Part shown: piece by piece, positions 12,263-23,639 of the stretch
Layout: each line of letters opens with the position of its first letter
How positions within the stretch are numbered: position 1 is the first letter of the stretch
Source of the DNA: Pisolithus tinctorius
Taxonomy: Eukaryota; Basidiomycota; Agaricomycetes; Boletales; Pisolithaceae
Direction: 5' to 3'
Length of the DNA: 64,000 bases
Assembly: GCA_024663395.1 (NCBI GenBank)
Contig: JANFAH010000006.1
Coordinates: forward strand, 2,914,001 to 2,978,000
The notes under the pieces: model-generated
What the model saw: only the letters and a program-made list of their open reading frames with translations
The model's database searches: none
What the model was told of the DNA's origin: nothing
Program-made: the position numbers and the translations under genes

Positions 12263-12930
12263 CTACACTAAAGAAGTGATCACCAGTATATCATTACAAT
12301 GAAACATAAAAAGCAACGCCCGTGCCAATTGTGCATTATCATCGCACCACATGGCTCCAACAGAGCCCATGACTGAGGCGAGGCCAGCGGAGAACAGAAA
12401 AACAGATGACATCGACACTGACAGCATGGCGAGCGTGAACTTGATCCAACTCATGTGCATTTTCGTAGTCAGGAAACCGGTGACGTAATACATACATAAG
12501 TTTGTTGTGTGAACAAAATTGGAGCGTGGACTCGGATGGACTGAGACCTTAATAAGTGATAATGAATACCAGCAAGACGAGACCACTCTCCACAGCTAAG
12601 GTGGAGAATATCGCACCAATCATGATGGAAATGTATGGAAACGGGTGTTTCCAATTTGCAGTCGATGTCGGCGCTACATTGGTCAGGAAGGTAGCGCATG
12701 TCCTACAGCAGGTGAGTTGGTGTTGGGTAAGCGCAAAGTATACGGTAGACATGCTGAGCGCACACATGGAAGAACGAAACACATACGAAAGCGCCAGGGA
12801 GGCGACGATGTTGAGATTCGACATGCAAGTGATCCAGTTGGCTTTACATTAGAACTTACCATCGGGAATCGTCATCTTGCTCTAAGATCTCGATGAGTTG
12901 TTGCAACGAGGGTGTACCATTTATGACAGG
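12263..12930 (-). pseudogene. Array membrane protein, degenerate copy A
   Basis: Oldest-looking member of the four-helix membrane protein family repeated at 14.5, 20.4, 53.8, 55.8 and 57.8 kb. Recognisable pieces are GTPSLQQLIEILEQDDDSRW near 12900, SNLNIVASLAL near 12820, an ATFLTNVAPTSTANWKHPF segment with a hydrophobic stretch after it, and FLFSAGLASVMGSVGAMW near 12400. The final membrane segment differs from all other copies, and no single set of introns joins the pieces cleanly. It may be dead or strongly diverged. Confidence 0.55.
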
Positions 12931-12939
12931 GATTGAATA

Positions 12940-13500
12940 TGACCGGACAGCGCTATGTAGAGATAGCCGGAGTCCGGACGGGCGCTCGGGGTTTGGGTTT
13001 GGTAGCTAACGAAGTTTACGGAGTCCACATTCATGAAGTCGTCCAAACTGGACTGTCGGATCAGGAGCGACCTCTTCCGAGAAAGTTGGAGGCGTCTACA
13101 CTGGCTATGACCTGCGTCGATATTGGCATTCGATTTGGATAGCCAGGTTGGGGTTGGCTCCCCGCTCGTTCAGCAGAATTAGCGACCAGAAGGCAAAAAT
13201 CTGGGTCGAGGGAGGATAGTCCCGATATACTCCATCGGTACAGATTCTTGCCAGCTGAGAATCACTTCAATCCACTGCATCAACACTTACACAAGTACAC
13301 AGGCCTGTGGGTAGCTTTTGCTAAGGATACTCGACCACAACCTTCCCATCCTTGCTGAAGGGCTGCTGGAGGGTATGCAGGACAGCCGCTATCCTTGCAA
13401 CGATGCAGTAGTTGTACCAAATACATCCAAACACACTAACGCTGTCCCTCCACAGCCCTCCTGCAAGGATGGGAAAGCAGCCTGCCACAAGTGATATATT
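12940..13500. repeat. Array spacer repeat R, copy 1
   Basis: Non-coding-looking spacer that recurs 5' of the membrane genes at 15620-16042 and 54910-55338. The shared core runs from GGCGCTCGGGGTTTGGGTTT to CACAGGCCTGTGGGTAG-type sequence. Some frames are open in all copies, but I see no conserved protein. Confidence 0.65.
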
Positions 13501-13628
13501 GATACATCGGTGCAGTCCGTAGTACTGGCATGAGCCATAGATATGCCGTGCGCAATCTGCAAGTACTGTTTCTTCACATCGGCACCAGTTCTACTCCAGG
13601 CATCCGGACTCAGGAGTCCACCGTAACA

Positions 13629-14480
13629 TTGAGTGAGTACATAAACCCTTCTGCAAACTGACATGCGTTTTCTGGGGCACCGGGCGTAGTCTGATCGTGT
13701 AAGTACACTGGAATTTTGGAAGGCAGGGGGAAATCGTGGCGCCTGCGTGGGACACCAGTTTACCCGTGGTCATCGATTCATCCTCCAGTGCCCTACACCC
13801 ACGCAGACGTTTCCATACTGGTGATAAACGATACGTGGCCTCCGCCGTCTTTCATTGCGTAGCGTGCACCCCCCTTCCTATCCTGGTGTCGTACGTTGAT
13901 GACCGGTATCAGTCGGTATCCCATGACTTCTCTCCGCAGCTCACATCACAGAACGTGTTACGTGCTCCTGTTACTCAACATCAACGGGCATCGCATATAG
14001 CCCCGGTGACTATGACCCCTAATTGACAGTGTCAATCAGGACCCCGACGTACTTAACGAGAGGGAACGCCGAAGGATCCCGACTAATCACACGTCTGTCC
14101 TCAAAGAATACCGATCAGCACGTAGGGCGACACAGACACGACGCGATTGGTGCTTTTACGTGGCGGTCTCTGCGCATGCCAATGTATGTCTGGAGAACTG
14201 GCAGTCCCGCTTCGTGTACGTACTTCAATTGATAGGATCACGATCAGTTCAGCAGGTTCGAAACCAGGCTTGGAAGATTTTTTTTTTTGGCAAATTCACT
14301 GTGGCACCACAGGGTCGATGAGATCCGTTCCTGAATTCGCCAAGCGTCTTGTCAGCTACAACCTCCGGCCAATGCACTATTCACAGCATCATGCGCTCCC
14401 AATGCTCATGTTCATTATCCCCTTCGTGTGTCGAGTACATATCCACAATGTCAGTAAGTGCCAAAATATTATGCCAAGGA
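13629..14480. repeat. Array spacer repeat S, copy 1
   Basis: Nearly identical to 52918-53790 over its whole length, and partly similar to 57290-57720. It starts with TTGAGTGAGTACRTAAACCC, which also recurs at about 19950 and 55510, marking the register of the tandem unit. It contains no convincing gene and leads directly into the 3' end of membrane-protein copy B. Confidence 0.75.
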
Positions 14481-14515
14481 ATGTTAGGAAAAGAAAGACC
14501 TCATGATACGGTCAT

Positions 14516-15361
14516 CTAGTAAAGCGAGCCAAATATTACGAGTATCATGATAATGAACCATGCGAACCCGGCCGTGACGCCCGTCCTTGCCCATGTGCTG
14601 TTTCCGAACCAGACTGCGCCGAGACATCCAGTGACAGACGCGAGTCCGGAAATAAACAAGCAGAGGAAGGGCATCGCCAGTAGCGTAATCGTCAGTACGA
14701 ACTTCAAATTGCTGGATCGCATTTCCTGTATGTAGAGCATGAGACGACGGCATCAATCATATGATAGTCATAAGAAGCCATCAGGATGAGGAAAGGGAAA
14801 TTAAAACATACCTTGACGGTACGAGGTTGCAGAGTGTTGATGAACGCTAAGAGACCAATACCACTCAGAACAGACAATGTCGCAAAGACGCTGCCGGCTA
14901 AGATACATAGGTATGGAAAAGGGTGACTCCAGTCGGCGATATCCGTCGGACCGCTACTTGCCAAGAACGTAGCACACGTGCTACGATTGCGCACCGAAGA
15001 ACGAGTGAGGTCCGTAGGTCACAAGAGTGGGAACTAGACATACCCAATTGCCAGAGAGGCGACAACATTAATATTAGATGTCCGATCGACCAAAAGCGTC
15101 TTTAGTTCTTTCCATTGCGTGTCATCCTCCTGTTCAATGATCTGCGAAAGTCTCTCCAACGATGGCGTGCCGAGTAAAAGTAGAAATGTGACTGATAAAA
15201 GTGCCAAGGAATCCAGAGAATAGACAAGAAATAAGAAGGCGAGAGTTGTGAGTCTAGTATCACGCACGCCTGCGAAGTCTGGGGATGGTACTATCATCTT
15301 GGTCCAAACCGTCTATCCTGGAAATGTCAGACGTGATCCTTGATTTGTAATCCTTCGGCAT
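14516..15361 (-). CDS. Array membrane protein, copy B (intact)
   Basis: Uncharacterised Agaricomycete membrane protein family. The start at 15361 opens with MPKDYKSRITSDISRIDGLD, followed by an intron and a cytosolic-looking segment (LGTPSLERLSQIIEQEDDTQ, LLVDRTSNINVVASLAIG). A second intron ending near 14980 joins to TCATFLASSGPTDIADW and a hydrophobic helix (PYLCILAGSVFATLSVLSG). A third intron joins to EMRSSNLKFVLTITLLAMPF and two more helices ending FIIMILVIFGSLY. About four transmembrane segments are predicted by eye. All three introns have GT..AG ends and keep frame. It is almost identical in plan to the copy at 53797-54659. I cannot assign a function. Confidence 0.7.
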
Positions 15362-15619
15362 GATGAGTGAGAGTGCAGGGGCTAGGAAAATATGGAGTGG
15401 ATCGGCACTGATAGGGTAGATGGTGAGGGAAGGAGGGAGAGAAGCTTCCAGAGCTTATATGCATACTAATGAGGTACAGAAAATGATAGGGATGTGTTAT
15501 GGGCGCTTAAGACAGGGTTCATATAACCTGACTTGGCCATTGGCCGTTGGAGTGACAGCTGAAGCGAAGTTCGACATTCGGGAACCGGAAAGAAGAATAT
15601 GATTGGGTAACGCTGAGCA

Positions 15620-16042
15620 GAGATAGCCTCAGGGAGTTCGTACAGGCGCTCGGGGTTTGGGTTTGGAGGCTAACGAAGTTTACAGACTCCACATTCGCGA
15701 AGCCATCCATCCTGGACTGTCGGACCAGGAGCAGTGACCTCTTCCGAGAAAGCTGGAGGCATTTTCATTGGCTATGACCTGGGCCAATATTGGAATTCGA
15801 ATTGGATAGCCGGGTTGGGGTTGGCTGCGGCTCTCTGCTCGTTCGACAGAATCAGCAACCGGAAGGCAAAAATCTTGGTCGAGGGAGGATAATCCGAATA
15901 TCCCGTCTCCATCCAGATTCTTGCCAGCTGAGAATCGCTTCCACTCCAGTAACACCTACATAAGTACACAGGCCTGTGGGTAGCTTTGCTCAGAGCACTC
16001 GACCACAAACTTCCAAGGTATGCAGGACAGCATCCTCACATA
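15620..16042. repeat. Array spacer repeat R, copy 2, ending in the Harbinger target site
   Basis: Second copy of the R spacer, 5' of membrane-protein copy B. Its last bases, CCTCACATA, are the left flank of the Harbinger insertion. The uninterrupted version of the junction is present at 55330-55348. Confidence 0.75.
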
Positions 16043-16078
16043 AGTGGCGCTCAAGGTGGCTTTGGAAGCGCTCTGGAA
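16043..16078 (+). repeat. Harbinger left terminal inverted repeat
   Basis: Starts AGTGGCGCTCAAGGTGGCTT. It matches the right end over 36 bases with one mismatch at position 27. The sequence just inside repeats a GCGCTCTGGAAG word in tandem, which could be a transposase-binding subterminal motif. Confidence 0.92.
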
Positions 16079-16131
16079 GCGCTCTGGAAGTGGCAAATTC
16101 GAGAGCAATGCCGTGACGGAGTTTGAAAATT

Positions 16132-17861
16132 ATGCCTCCCTATCGACGACACCCTCGACGGTCTGCTCGCCTGCAGACACTCTTATCAAAACCCATGGCT
16201 TCATCGAGTGGACAAGCTCGTCGAGGAAGGCCTTCCGTAACTGCGACTACTGCTGGTGGATCGTCCTCACAAGTACCTGGGAGTGGGAGTAAAGGGAAGG
16301 GCCCAGCATCCAACAAGCAGCCGGCGGCTGACTCCTCGATGGAAAGTACCCAGCCGAAAAACATCAATTGGGATACTCCTCGTACCGAAATACTCGTCCA
16401 GTGGCTCCTTAGCCATCCTGCTAACTGCAGGATTCTTTTCAGCGACAAAAACTCAGGCGACTTACCCCCATCATTATCATCTACTTCGACTGAGAGACCG
16501 GTGGGCCACAACAAGAAGGAGGTCCAAGCGATGATCGCTCAAGCCGTTTTCGAGGATGACAGCGTCTACAAGGACATGTACACAGCGAGTGCTGCCAAGT
16601 TTCAAGTCAGCGTGGGCAACCGTCTCAATACGTGAGTCTCCGATCATCTGATAAACCCAGGATTCACTAATGATCATCTAGGCTGAAAGCAAGCTATCGA
16701 AAGTGCCGTGCGCGATTCAAACAGTCTGGGGAAGGCATCATACCTGGCCATCCAAAATTCGCCAACCTTCACGGTATGTTACATGACCGATGTACAAGAA
16801 TGCAGGGGCTTATGTGTACATACAGATGTCGTTCTCAACAGTTTTCCTTGGTATGACGACTTACATTCCATTTGGCAGGGGAACCCATCGTTCGATCCCG
16901 AGCCCTTCAACTCCGAGCCGAACAAAAACCATGCAGAGGGCTTCTTAGCGGTTATCCAAAACAAGACACTTGGTATGAAGAACGTTTCGGGTTCTGGGGC
17001 TGAGATCGCAGGTGATTGCATGGGTGCGGGGGGGACAGCGGGGGAACTCGAGGAAGCCGAGGAGGACGTGCCATCTCAAGCTGGCGGTGAAGTCACTAAT
17101 GCGGGCGAAGAAGATGGTGGAGCTGGGTTTGATGAGGCAATGCCGGGGTTTGGGGATGAGCAGACTGGTGGTGATGAGTCCCCCGACGTCAACATGGACT
17201 CTGCGTCTGTGCAGGGTGACGAGGTATGTTCATGTTCATTCAGAGCAACGTTAATGAAATTTTACTGATAAGTTATTGCTAGTTACAATGGCCTTCAACG
17301 CCAAGTGACACTCATTTCCCCTCTAGGTTCTCCCTCCTGCGAAGGGGTCGTACGCCCTCATCGGATAGCCGAATCGCCTTCTCTCGGTCTTCGCCGTATC
17401 TTCGCCCTCCTCCTTCATCTGCAAGTATCGCCTCTACGACAACATCTGAATCCTCCGGTAGCTCTTCCCGAAAACCTAGCCAGTCCCTCTGGGACTCATC
17501 ATCAAAGACAAGTTCGACGAAGCCAAGTTCGACGCTAACTAAACGTGGCAAGTCTCAGCTTCAAGACCAGGTCATCGACTTGAGTCACGAAGCTGAGTCG
17601 TTAGTGGCTTCTTCTTCTTCTGGGAAGACTAAACGCTATATGGTCAAGATGGAATATCTTCGTAGGAAGGAGGAATTGATGAAAGAGCAGGCGGAAATGG
17701 CGACTAAGATGGAATTGGAGTTGGAGGCGAAGAAACTCGACATCCAGCTGATGAAGGCCCAGGAGATCACCTTCAACAGCGAGGCAGAGACGCTTCGCCT
17801 CAAAATCGAGCTTGCGAAACTCATGAAGGCCGATTCGGACGCAACCCCTCCCGCTGCATAG
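16132..17861 (+). CDS. Harbinger-associated Myb/SANT-like DNA-binding protein
   Basis: Second protein of PIF/Harbinger elements, which in characterised members binds the element ends and helps bring the transposase to DNA in the nucleus. Four exons can be read: 16132-16631, 16682-16773, 16826-17223 and 17283-17861. The start may instead be the in-frame ATG at 16123. After a basic, Ser-rich leader comes NINWDTPRTEILVQWLLSHP, then a VGNRLNTLKASYRKCRARFK helix across the first intron, together resembling a trihelix/Myb-like fold. An acidic middle follows (GELEEAEEDVPSQ), then a Ser/Thr/Pro-rich linker and a long charged coiled coil near the end (EYLRRKEELMKEQAEMATKM). All junctions keep frame, so it appears functional. 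Confidence 0.78.
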
Positions 17862-18035
17862 GTTTATCTTGTCGTGGCCAAGTTTTTACTCACACTTCCC
17901 CGCTGTATCCATCTCCGGCGCGTTCCCACTATGTACTCGCGCCATATTCGTGTTTCCGCTATTCTCTCGCAAGATGTACATACGGTGAATGTATTTTTTT
18001 CATCTTGCTAATACTACCGTCTCCCACAACCGCTA

Positions 18036-19576
18036 TTAATGGGTTCGTTCCCGTCCGAGATGTTGAAACAACTGATCCAATAGCTTCGTTCGAAATCGCT
18101 GACCAACAGTCTCCACAGCCTCCACCGCAGCAATTCCGTCCCCATCATCAAGGCCGCTTCCTTCGTTGACCGCCCAGTCAGTTGAACGCTCAATCGTATC
18201 GTCCATTTCCTCCTCAAACCGGATGATCATGTTGTGTAGGATGATGCAACAAAGCACCCAGTAAATCGTGACTTTCATATCTTTCTCCGTCCGGATTTTC
18301 AGACGCACTTCACGGAGGCTTTGAAAGCGCCCTTTCAAGGCAGCAAATGCGTGTTCAACTCGTACGCGGATCTTCCAAAGCTGTCAGCCAATATACTGCG
18401 GCAAAACTAGGTGCGTACCTTTGAAAGGTACTTGTTATACACATTCTGATCTCGAGATAATCTCCCACCTTTAGGTTTTTTGAAGGGGACAACACACCAC
18501 GTCTCCGATGGGTATGCACTGTCCGCCCACGTCCAATGATCGCGTGGAATCAACTGCATAGGATTTGAAGCAATGCGAGTCCCCTGGAAGGCCCACGCAT
18601 CATGGACGCTTCCCGGATGTCCAAGTCCGTAGTCCACGACAAGAAGATTGTGCGGCAAAACAATAAGCTATCTCGGTAAGTTTCTTCTGCTGTTCGCACT
18701 CAGCGTTTGAGTACACACCTGACAGTTCAACGAGTACCTAGATTTTCTATCATAGAACGTTTCCCCGAAGATATGTGGTTTCTCAAAGAGGGGAATACTC
18801 GAACCATCAGCGGCGAACACGCCATTCCTCCAGGCTGAACAGGTGCGTGACTCAGTGAAAACCCGCGCTCTCTCCATCTCCTGCGAGTCTTCAGACGGAA
18901 TATTGATGAATCTATCGTGCTCATCCAGTATAGCTACCATCACACAGTTCGTACAATTGACAACCGAGCCAACGCTAACACCGGCCCACTGCGCTACATC
19001 CTCAGGCGACGCCGCATTTCCATAATGCCCTGCGCGGAAAAGGAAGATCGCCAACTGGACTGCGACTGCCAGCTGACGGTTTTCGGAATTGCTTTGGAAT
19101 ATCGCGTGTCCACTAATCTGATCCAGAATGCAATCAAAAATTGGTGGGTCTACACGAAGGCGCTTTCGAAACAGGTGGGGCCGATGATCCGCGAAATGTT
19201 CGAGGAGGCACAGCTGAGATGCCCGCATCATTGGCATCTCAGGTCTCTCAAGGATACGCGCATGCTCTACTTCATCTCTGAGAGCCGTGATCGCGTTTAG
19301 CAGCCGAGCGTAACGCCCATCGCGCTCAGCTGTGGAGTCTGTGTCATCGGAGGCGCTGGATTCGAAATCTGACAGGATCGGAGTGACCGGCGATGGCGGA
19401 GTGATGAAGAAGAGAGTTGTGGGGGAGCTGGAGCCTGAACTCAGCGACGTTGACATAGATTCTGAGCTGCTACCGTCAACTCCACGTCGTGCATTTTCAA
19501 GCCTTGCTATCGCAACATGAAGGCTAGTCTCGTCCAGCTGTTTGAGCAGATCTTGGCGGACAGATTTCCGGGGCAT
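18036..19576 (-). CDS. PIF/Harbinger DDE transposase (DDE_Tnp_4 type)
   Basis: HARBI1-like nuclease that cuts and joins the transposon ends. Three exons: 19576-18719, 18667-18419 and 18380-18036, with introns of 51 and 38 bases. The N-terminal part is a Ser-rich linker and a helical region. AVQLAIFLFRAGHYGNAASP and VAQWAGVSVGSVVNCTNCVM form the helix-turn-helix-like segment typical of the family. The catalytic triad is readable as ADGSSIPL (first Asp), VVDYGLGHPGSVHDAWAFQG (second Asp region) and RVEHAFAALKGRFQSLRE (Glu), followed by the usual VLCCIILHNMIIRFEEE helix. No stop or frameshift is present, so the protein may be active. The gene points towards the Myb-like gene, and the two stop codons are only about 175 bases apart. 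Confidence 0.88.
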
Positions 19577-19743
19577 CTGGTAGCTCTTGAATGATGGGTA
19601 GATGTTTATCGATCACGTACAATGCATTAATGCGAGTTTGCTATGTTATTTGACATGTATCTTCCAGGATAAGTAACTACATGTATTGCTAGTCAAGCAG
19701 TGCTGGCATGTCGGAGTCAAATTTTATAGCAGCAGCGGCGCGA

Positions 19744-19779
19744 TTCCAGAGCACTTCCAAAGCCACCTTGAGCGCCACT
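19744..19779 (-). repeat. Harbinger right terminal inverted repeat
   Basis: Reverse complement of the left end with one mismatch in 36 bases. It ends GAGCGCCACT and is followed directly by the second ATA of the target duplication. Confidence 0.92.
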
Positions 19780-19782
19780 ATA

Positions 19783-20393
19783 GTGTGTTGGGTGTATCAA
19801 AACGTTGTACCAAAGACATGTAAACACCGGGATGCTGAAAGGAGCCAGCTACAAGTGATGCTTAGTTGCTCGTGCGAAATGTACGCTATTTCCCCGCATC
19901 GGCACCAGCTCTACTCCAGGCATGAGCACTCAGGAGTCCACTGTAAAGTTGAGTAAGTACGTAAACCATTCGGCAGAGTGGCATATTAATTTGGGGGGTA
20001 TTGTTGTACAGGTGTAGTAACTCCACCAGTAGAGGGAAAACAGGGAGACTCCGGTGTACCCGCGGTCGTCGATCCATCTCTCAGTTTCCTACACCCACGC
20101 GGGCTTTTCCTTTTCCATGGTAACGTACATACATCGGGGACCACCAACATCCGACCCTCGATATCCTGCGCTGATGAATAATACGTGGCCTGTGCCGTCT
20201 TTCATTGATTGTGTGGCGTGCAATGTGACGGTCGCAAGACTAGGTCACACTGGTAAGAGAGTTTCTGTCGACAGGTCTCAAGCGTCGTTCGTCAGAACTG
20301 GCCAAGGGTCTCTTGATAAAACTGCCCCCTCCTACCTACTACATGAGTCTTTATATACCTACGTACACAAAGGATCGTACTAAAGAGCAAGTG
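19783..20393. repeat. Array spacer repeat T, copy 1
   Basis: Homologous to 55339-55800 (shared words GTGTGTTGGGTGTATC, GGAGCCAGCTACAAGTGATGC, CTACACCCACGCRGG). It continues the array unit on the right of the Harbinger insertion. No gene is called in it. Confidence 0.7.
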
Positions 20394-21283
20394 TCAAAGC
20401 TGACACATTGTACTTGGTTCTGTTGTCATATCCGCGGAAGCGCGGGTCGTTACATGCAACCTCTCCATATTTTCGTAGCCTCGTACGTTGTCTTTGTTTA
20501 CAGAAAGTGAATCGAATGTCATGAATATCATAAAAATGAAGAATGCGAACCCGGTCATGACGACCGTCTTTGCCAATATGCTGTTTCCGAACCAGACTGC
20601 ACTGACAAACCCAACGACCAATATCAGTCCGGCCATAAACAAGCAGAGGAAGGGCATCATCAGTAGTGTAATTCTCTCGAAGAACTTCCGTTTGTTGTAA
20701 AGCATTTCCTGTATGTAGAGCATAAGACGTTGAGGAAGTGGCACGACATCAGGATGAGGAATGAGAAATTAAAACATACTTTGACGGCATCAGATTGCAG
20801 AGTGTTGACGAACCCTAAGACACCAAGACCACTCAGAAGAGACAATGTCGCAAAGACGCTGCCGGCTAAGAAACACACGTATGGCACAGTGTGACTCCAA
20901 TTGACGATAGCTGTCGGACTGCTAGTTGTCAAGAACGCAGCAGCCGTACTGCAATTGGTCACGGAAGAACGAGTGAGATACATGGGTCACAGAGCTGAGA
21001 ACCAGACGTACGGTAGTACCAGAGCGGAAACAGTATTAATATTAGTGGTTCGATCGATCATAAGCTGCCTTTGTGTTTCCCATCGTTTATCATTGGCGAG
21101 AATGATGCGCAAAAGTCCCTTCAACGACGGCGTGCCGAATAGAGCCAGACATACGACTGATAGAATGCCAAGGAATCCAGAGAATAGACGACAAATAAGA
21201 AGGAGAGAGTTGTGAGTCTAGTATCACGCACGTCTGGGAAGTCCGGGAGTGGTACTATTGTCTTCGACGTGGTCCTCCGGCAT
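20394..21283 (-). CDS. Array membrane protein, copy C
   Basis: Member of the four-helix membrane family, closest to copy E (55814-56604). The start at 21283 reads MPEDHVEDNSTTPGLPRR, then an intron, LFGTPSLKGLLRIILANDK and a VDRT-like IDRTTNINTVSALVLP segment, an intron, TAAFLTTSSPTAIVNWSH with helix VPYVCFLAGSVFATLSLLSG, and after a third intron EMLYNKRKFFERITLLMMPF with the last two helices. The stop codon that ends copy E after DSLSVN is changed to AAA (Lys) here, so the frame runs on for roughly 25 extra residues before a TGA at 20394. Otherwise intact. Confidence 0.65.
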
Positions 21284-21299
21284 GATGAGTGAGAATGTA

Positions 21300-22895
21300 A
21301 GGGAAAGATAATACGGAGTGGATCGGCACTGATACGGCAGAGCTTGTTCCTCTTATAAGTATGCCCTTTCCTGCAATGAGGCACAGCAAACGTCAGGGGT
21401 GTGTACTTCGGGCGCTTAGGGCAGAGTTCATATGACCTGAATTGGCGTGAACCATAGTTGGGCTTGTGTGTAACTGACATACGCGATGCGTACATCCGTG
21501 CGATTTTTCCTGTTGGTTGTCACTGCTGTGAGATGAGCACCTAGCAAGTACGAACGCTCCTATTTCCCCTCGCTGTACGAGACGACCTTAGCAGCACCAG
21601 ATATTGTACCGACACAAGACATCACATGGGGTGGTATCGTCCTTGGTTACTTCTCTCGATTAGCAGATTTCAGGCTGGGTATCCTGAGTAAGTGTATGAT
21701 GTTATTGACTTTACATTTAAACAGTGCAAGAACAACCTACAGGGCGAGTTTTTTTTTTTCCAGGCGAACACGATCCGGGTAAATCAGCCTCGTCCTGGGA
21801 CAAGGAGTACGAATATCACATAAAGCAATGAAAAAAATCATCTGTGTTGAACTTGCACTCGCAACTAGATGGGAATGGTTCACTTGAACCATACACAACA
21901 ACGCAAAATCCACATGCAAAAAGGCATAGAAATGGCATCTTGAGTATCGTGACAGTGACCGGATCTGGTCACGCTCGTCTGCATCTCCTATTGCCATCGA
22001 CCATTGGTGATGTGGTAGGAGTTAGCCAGAGCTGCGGGTGATTCAAGGCGGCGCATTGACCCTAACACTGAACGAGGACGCACGGTGTTTAAGAATGCGG
22101 GGCCAACGTCACTCAGGACGGCCAGAGTGGATACTTGAATGCACTTGCCTTCATACTGTGATGGAAAGAATTCGGCCCTGTTTGGTATCGTAAGCGTCAG
22201 AAGTTCAGCACCGCTCTTCTTGTAAGTCACCCAGACATTAGCTGCATCTGTAATCGTTGGTAGGACAGGGAGCTGGGTTCCATTGATACGCCCATAACGG
22301 TCCAGTAATTATCATGACAAAACAGTACGTACCATGGGAGTCTTCATGGCACACTTAGGTGGTCGGATACAGCAAAATGAAAATTTCTGTGTGTACATAC
22401 GGTGGCTCGATGAGACGAACCCACAAGCTGCCCACAATCAAGTCGCAGTCGCTGGAGTTCAAACATTCACAGGGCGTGATCAATGCCTCGCTGAGTCGGA
22501 GCGTCAAATGAAACCGTGTAACTCAGCGCTGAAACCACGCACCAGCATCCAATACATATGTACACCGCATATATGGCTGTCCCTGTCCACCATCACGCCA
22601 ATGGAAATCAATTAAAGTCCGGTAAGCTGTCATAGAAAGCAGATTTGCCACTATCCCGGAACTTATCTGACTGTCAATGGGCTCGAATCATATCGATCAT
22701 GTTCGGCTCTGGTTTGCACCAAGCTGCATTGGCTGCCGCACTTTCCCGTATAACGTAACCCGTGTGTGGCAGTCGAGAAGTCCACAGTTCGATTTTGCAT
22801 TGATGTGTCAACACACCACTCATTTGGCGTTGTTTATCTTTCACCACCCATGTTCTACACGGCCAGTTGACGAATATATTTAACTAATATTAACC
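21300..22895. repeat. Array flank repeat U, copy 1
   Basis: Homologous to 58590-60170 across the whole stretch. It contains a poly-T tract near 21751 and a minus-strand open frame of about 50 codons near 22290-22150 (INGTQLPVLPTITDAANVWV then TYKKSGAELLTLTIPNRAEF). The partner copy at 59.6 kb has stops in that frame. A real but unidentified exon may be present here. The rest shows nothing I recognise. Confidence 0.55.
22762..22870 (+). repeat. Inverted repeat C, left copy
   Basis: About 100 bases (GTGTGGCAGTCGAGAAGTCC onwards, through GATTTTGCATTGATGTGTCA) that recur in inverted orientation at 52818-52918. The pair brackets the CpG-poor island almost exactly. It could be the outer ends of a very large insertion or the trace of a local inversion. 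I could not find a matching target duplication. Confidence 0.6.
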
Positions 22896-23639
22896 ATGGA
22901 AATTATGCATTAGATACATTACTAACATGTGTTGCATGGTTTTTGCACTCTGTACAATTCATGAAATGCATTATGCCACATTAGATGCCATCTGGTCTGT
23001 ATTAATGTGTGATTGAACCTATGAGTAGTAATTACACATATAAACATGAATGCTAAACTTGCTGGCTGGCACTTGATTAGTAGTTCTACATCAACATGGG
23101 TGCCATATTGACATAAATGTTTGACTGGGGTGCAACTGGGTACTTGGCTGGGCTGCATTTGTCTGCTAGCATCTGAGTAGTATCTTTGTTAGTGTATGAG
23201 ATGGATATGTGCCATTTAAGGCAGCCAGCATGCACGAGCCAATGTGGCAATCTCATATCTTCTATCCATTGTCCATCACATATCTTCCATCCATTGTCTA
23301 TCTCATATTTTCCATCCAGCATCTGTTAAAGATCTCTCCTGGTATTTCTAGATGACTGGATAGGTAGCATGTATCCTATATTTCCATGTAGATCATGCTC
23401 ATGAAACTCAGAATGGATGTTATTCAAGCAGCAGTTACATGATGTGCAAAGTGTGATTAATGAAACCATGCAAAGAGATAATGGAATGTGTATAGAAAAA
23501 AAACTGTGCTTGAAAACAGCTAGGGAATTCTACCAAGAAAAGTTGTCCTCAATTGTGTCCTGCCACACAAGCCCAGGCTTTGTTGGTGCAACAGTAGCTC
23601 TGAAGTCACTGGTCTGATGAAAGACCTTCATCAGTTGCC
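22896..23639. other. No gene seen (start of CpG-poor island)
   Basis: AT-rich CpG-poor DNA with short tandem-like words (ATCTCATATYTTCYATCCATTGTC repeated near 23250-23320). No coding sequence is recognised. Confidence 0.35.

Larger units (their letters stand above)
16043..19779. mobile_element. Complete PIF/Harbinger DNA transposon
   Basis: A 3737-base element bounded by inverted repeats and flanked by a 3-base direct repeat, ATA (16040-16042 and 19780-19782). It carries the two genes typical of this superfamily, divergent in role and convergent in direction: a Myb/SANT-like protein (+, 16132-17861) and a DDE transposase (-, 18036-19576). Both can be read from start to stop with spliced introns and no internal stop. 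The paralogous array segment at 55330-55348 reads CCTCACATAGTGTGTTGGG, exactly the two flanks joined with a single ATA, so it is the empty site. Base composition matches normal genic DNA with abundant CpG, unlike the neighbouring island. This looks like a young and potentially autonomous copy. Confidence 0.92.

Noticed and set aside
22762..22870. tRNA-like words (GGTTCGATTTT-type box B) in inverted repeat C
   Set aside because: The possible A and B boxes are too close, and no acceptor or anticodon stems can be formed, so I do not call a tRNA or SINE head.
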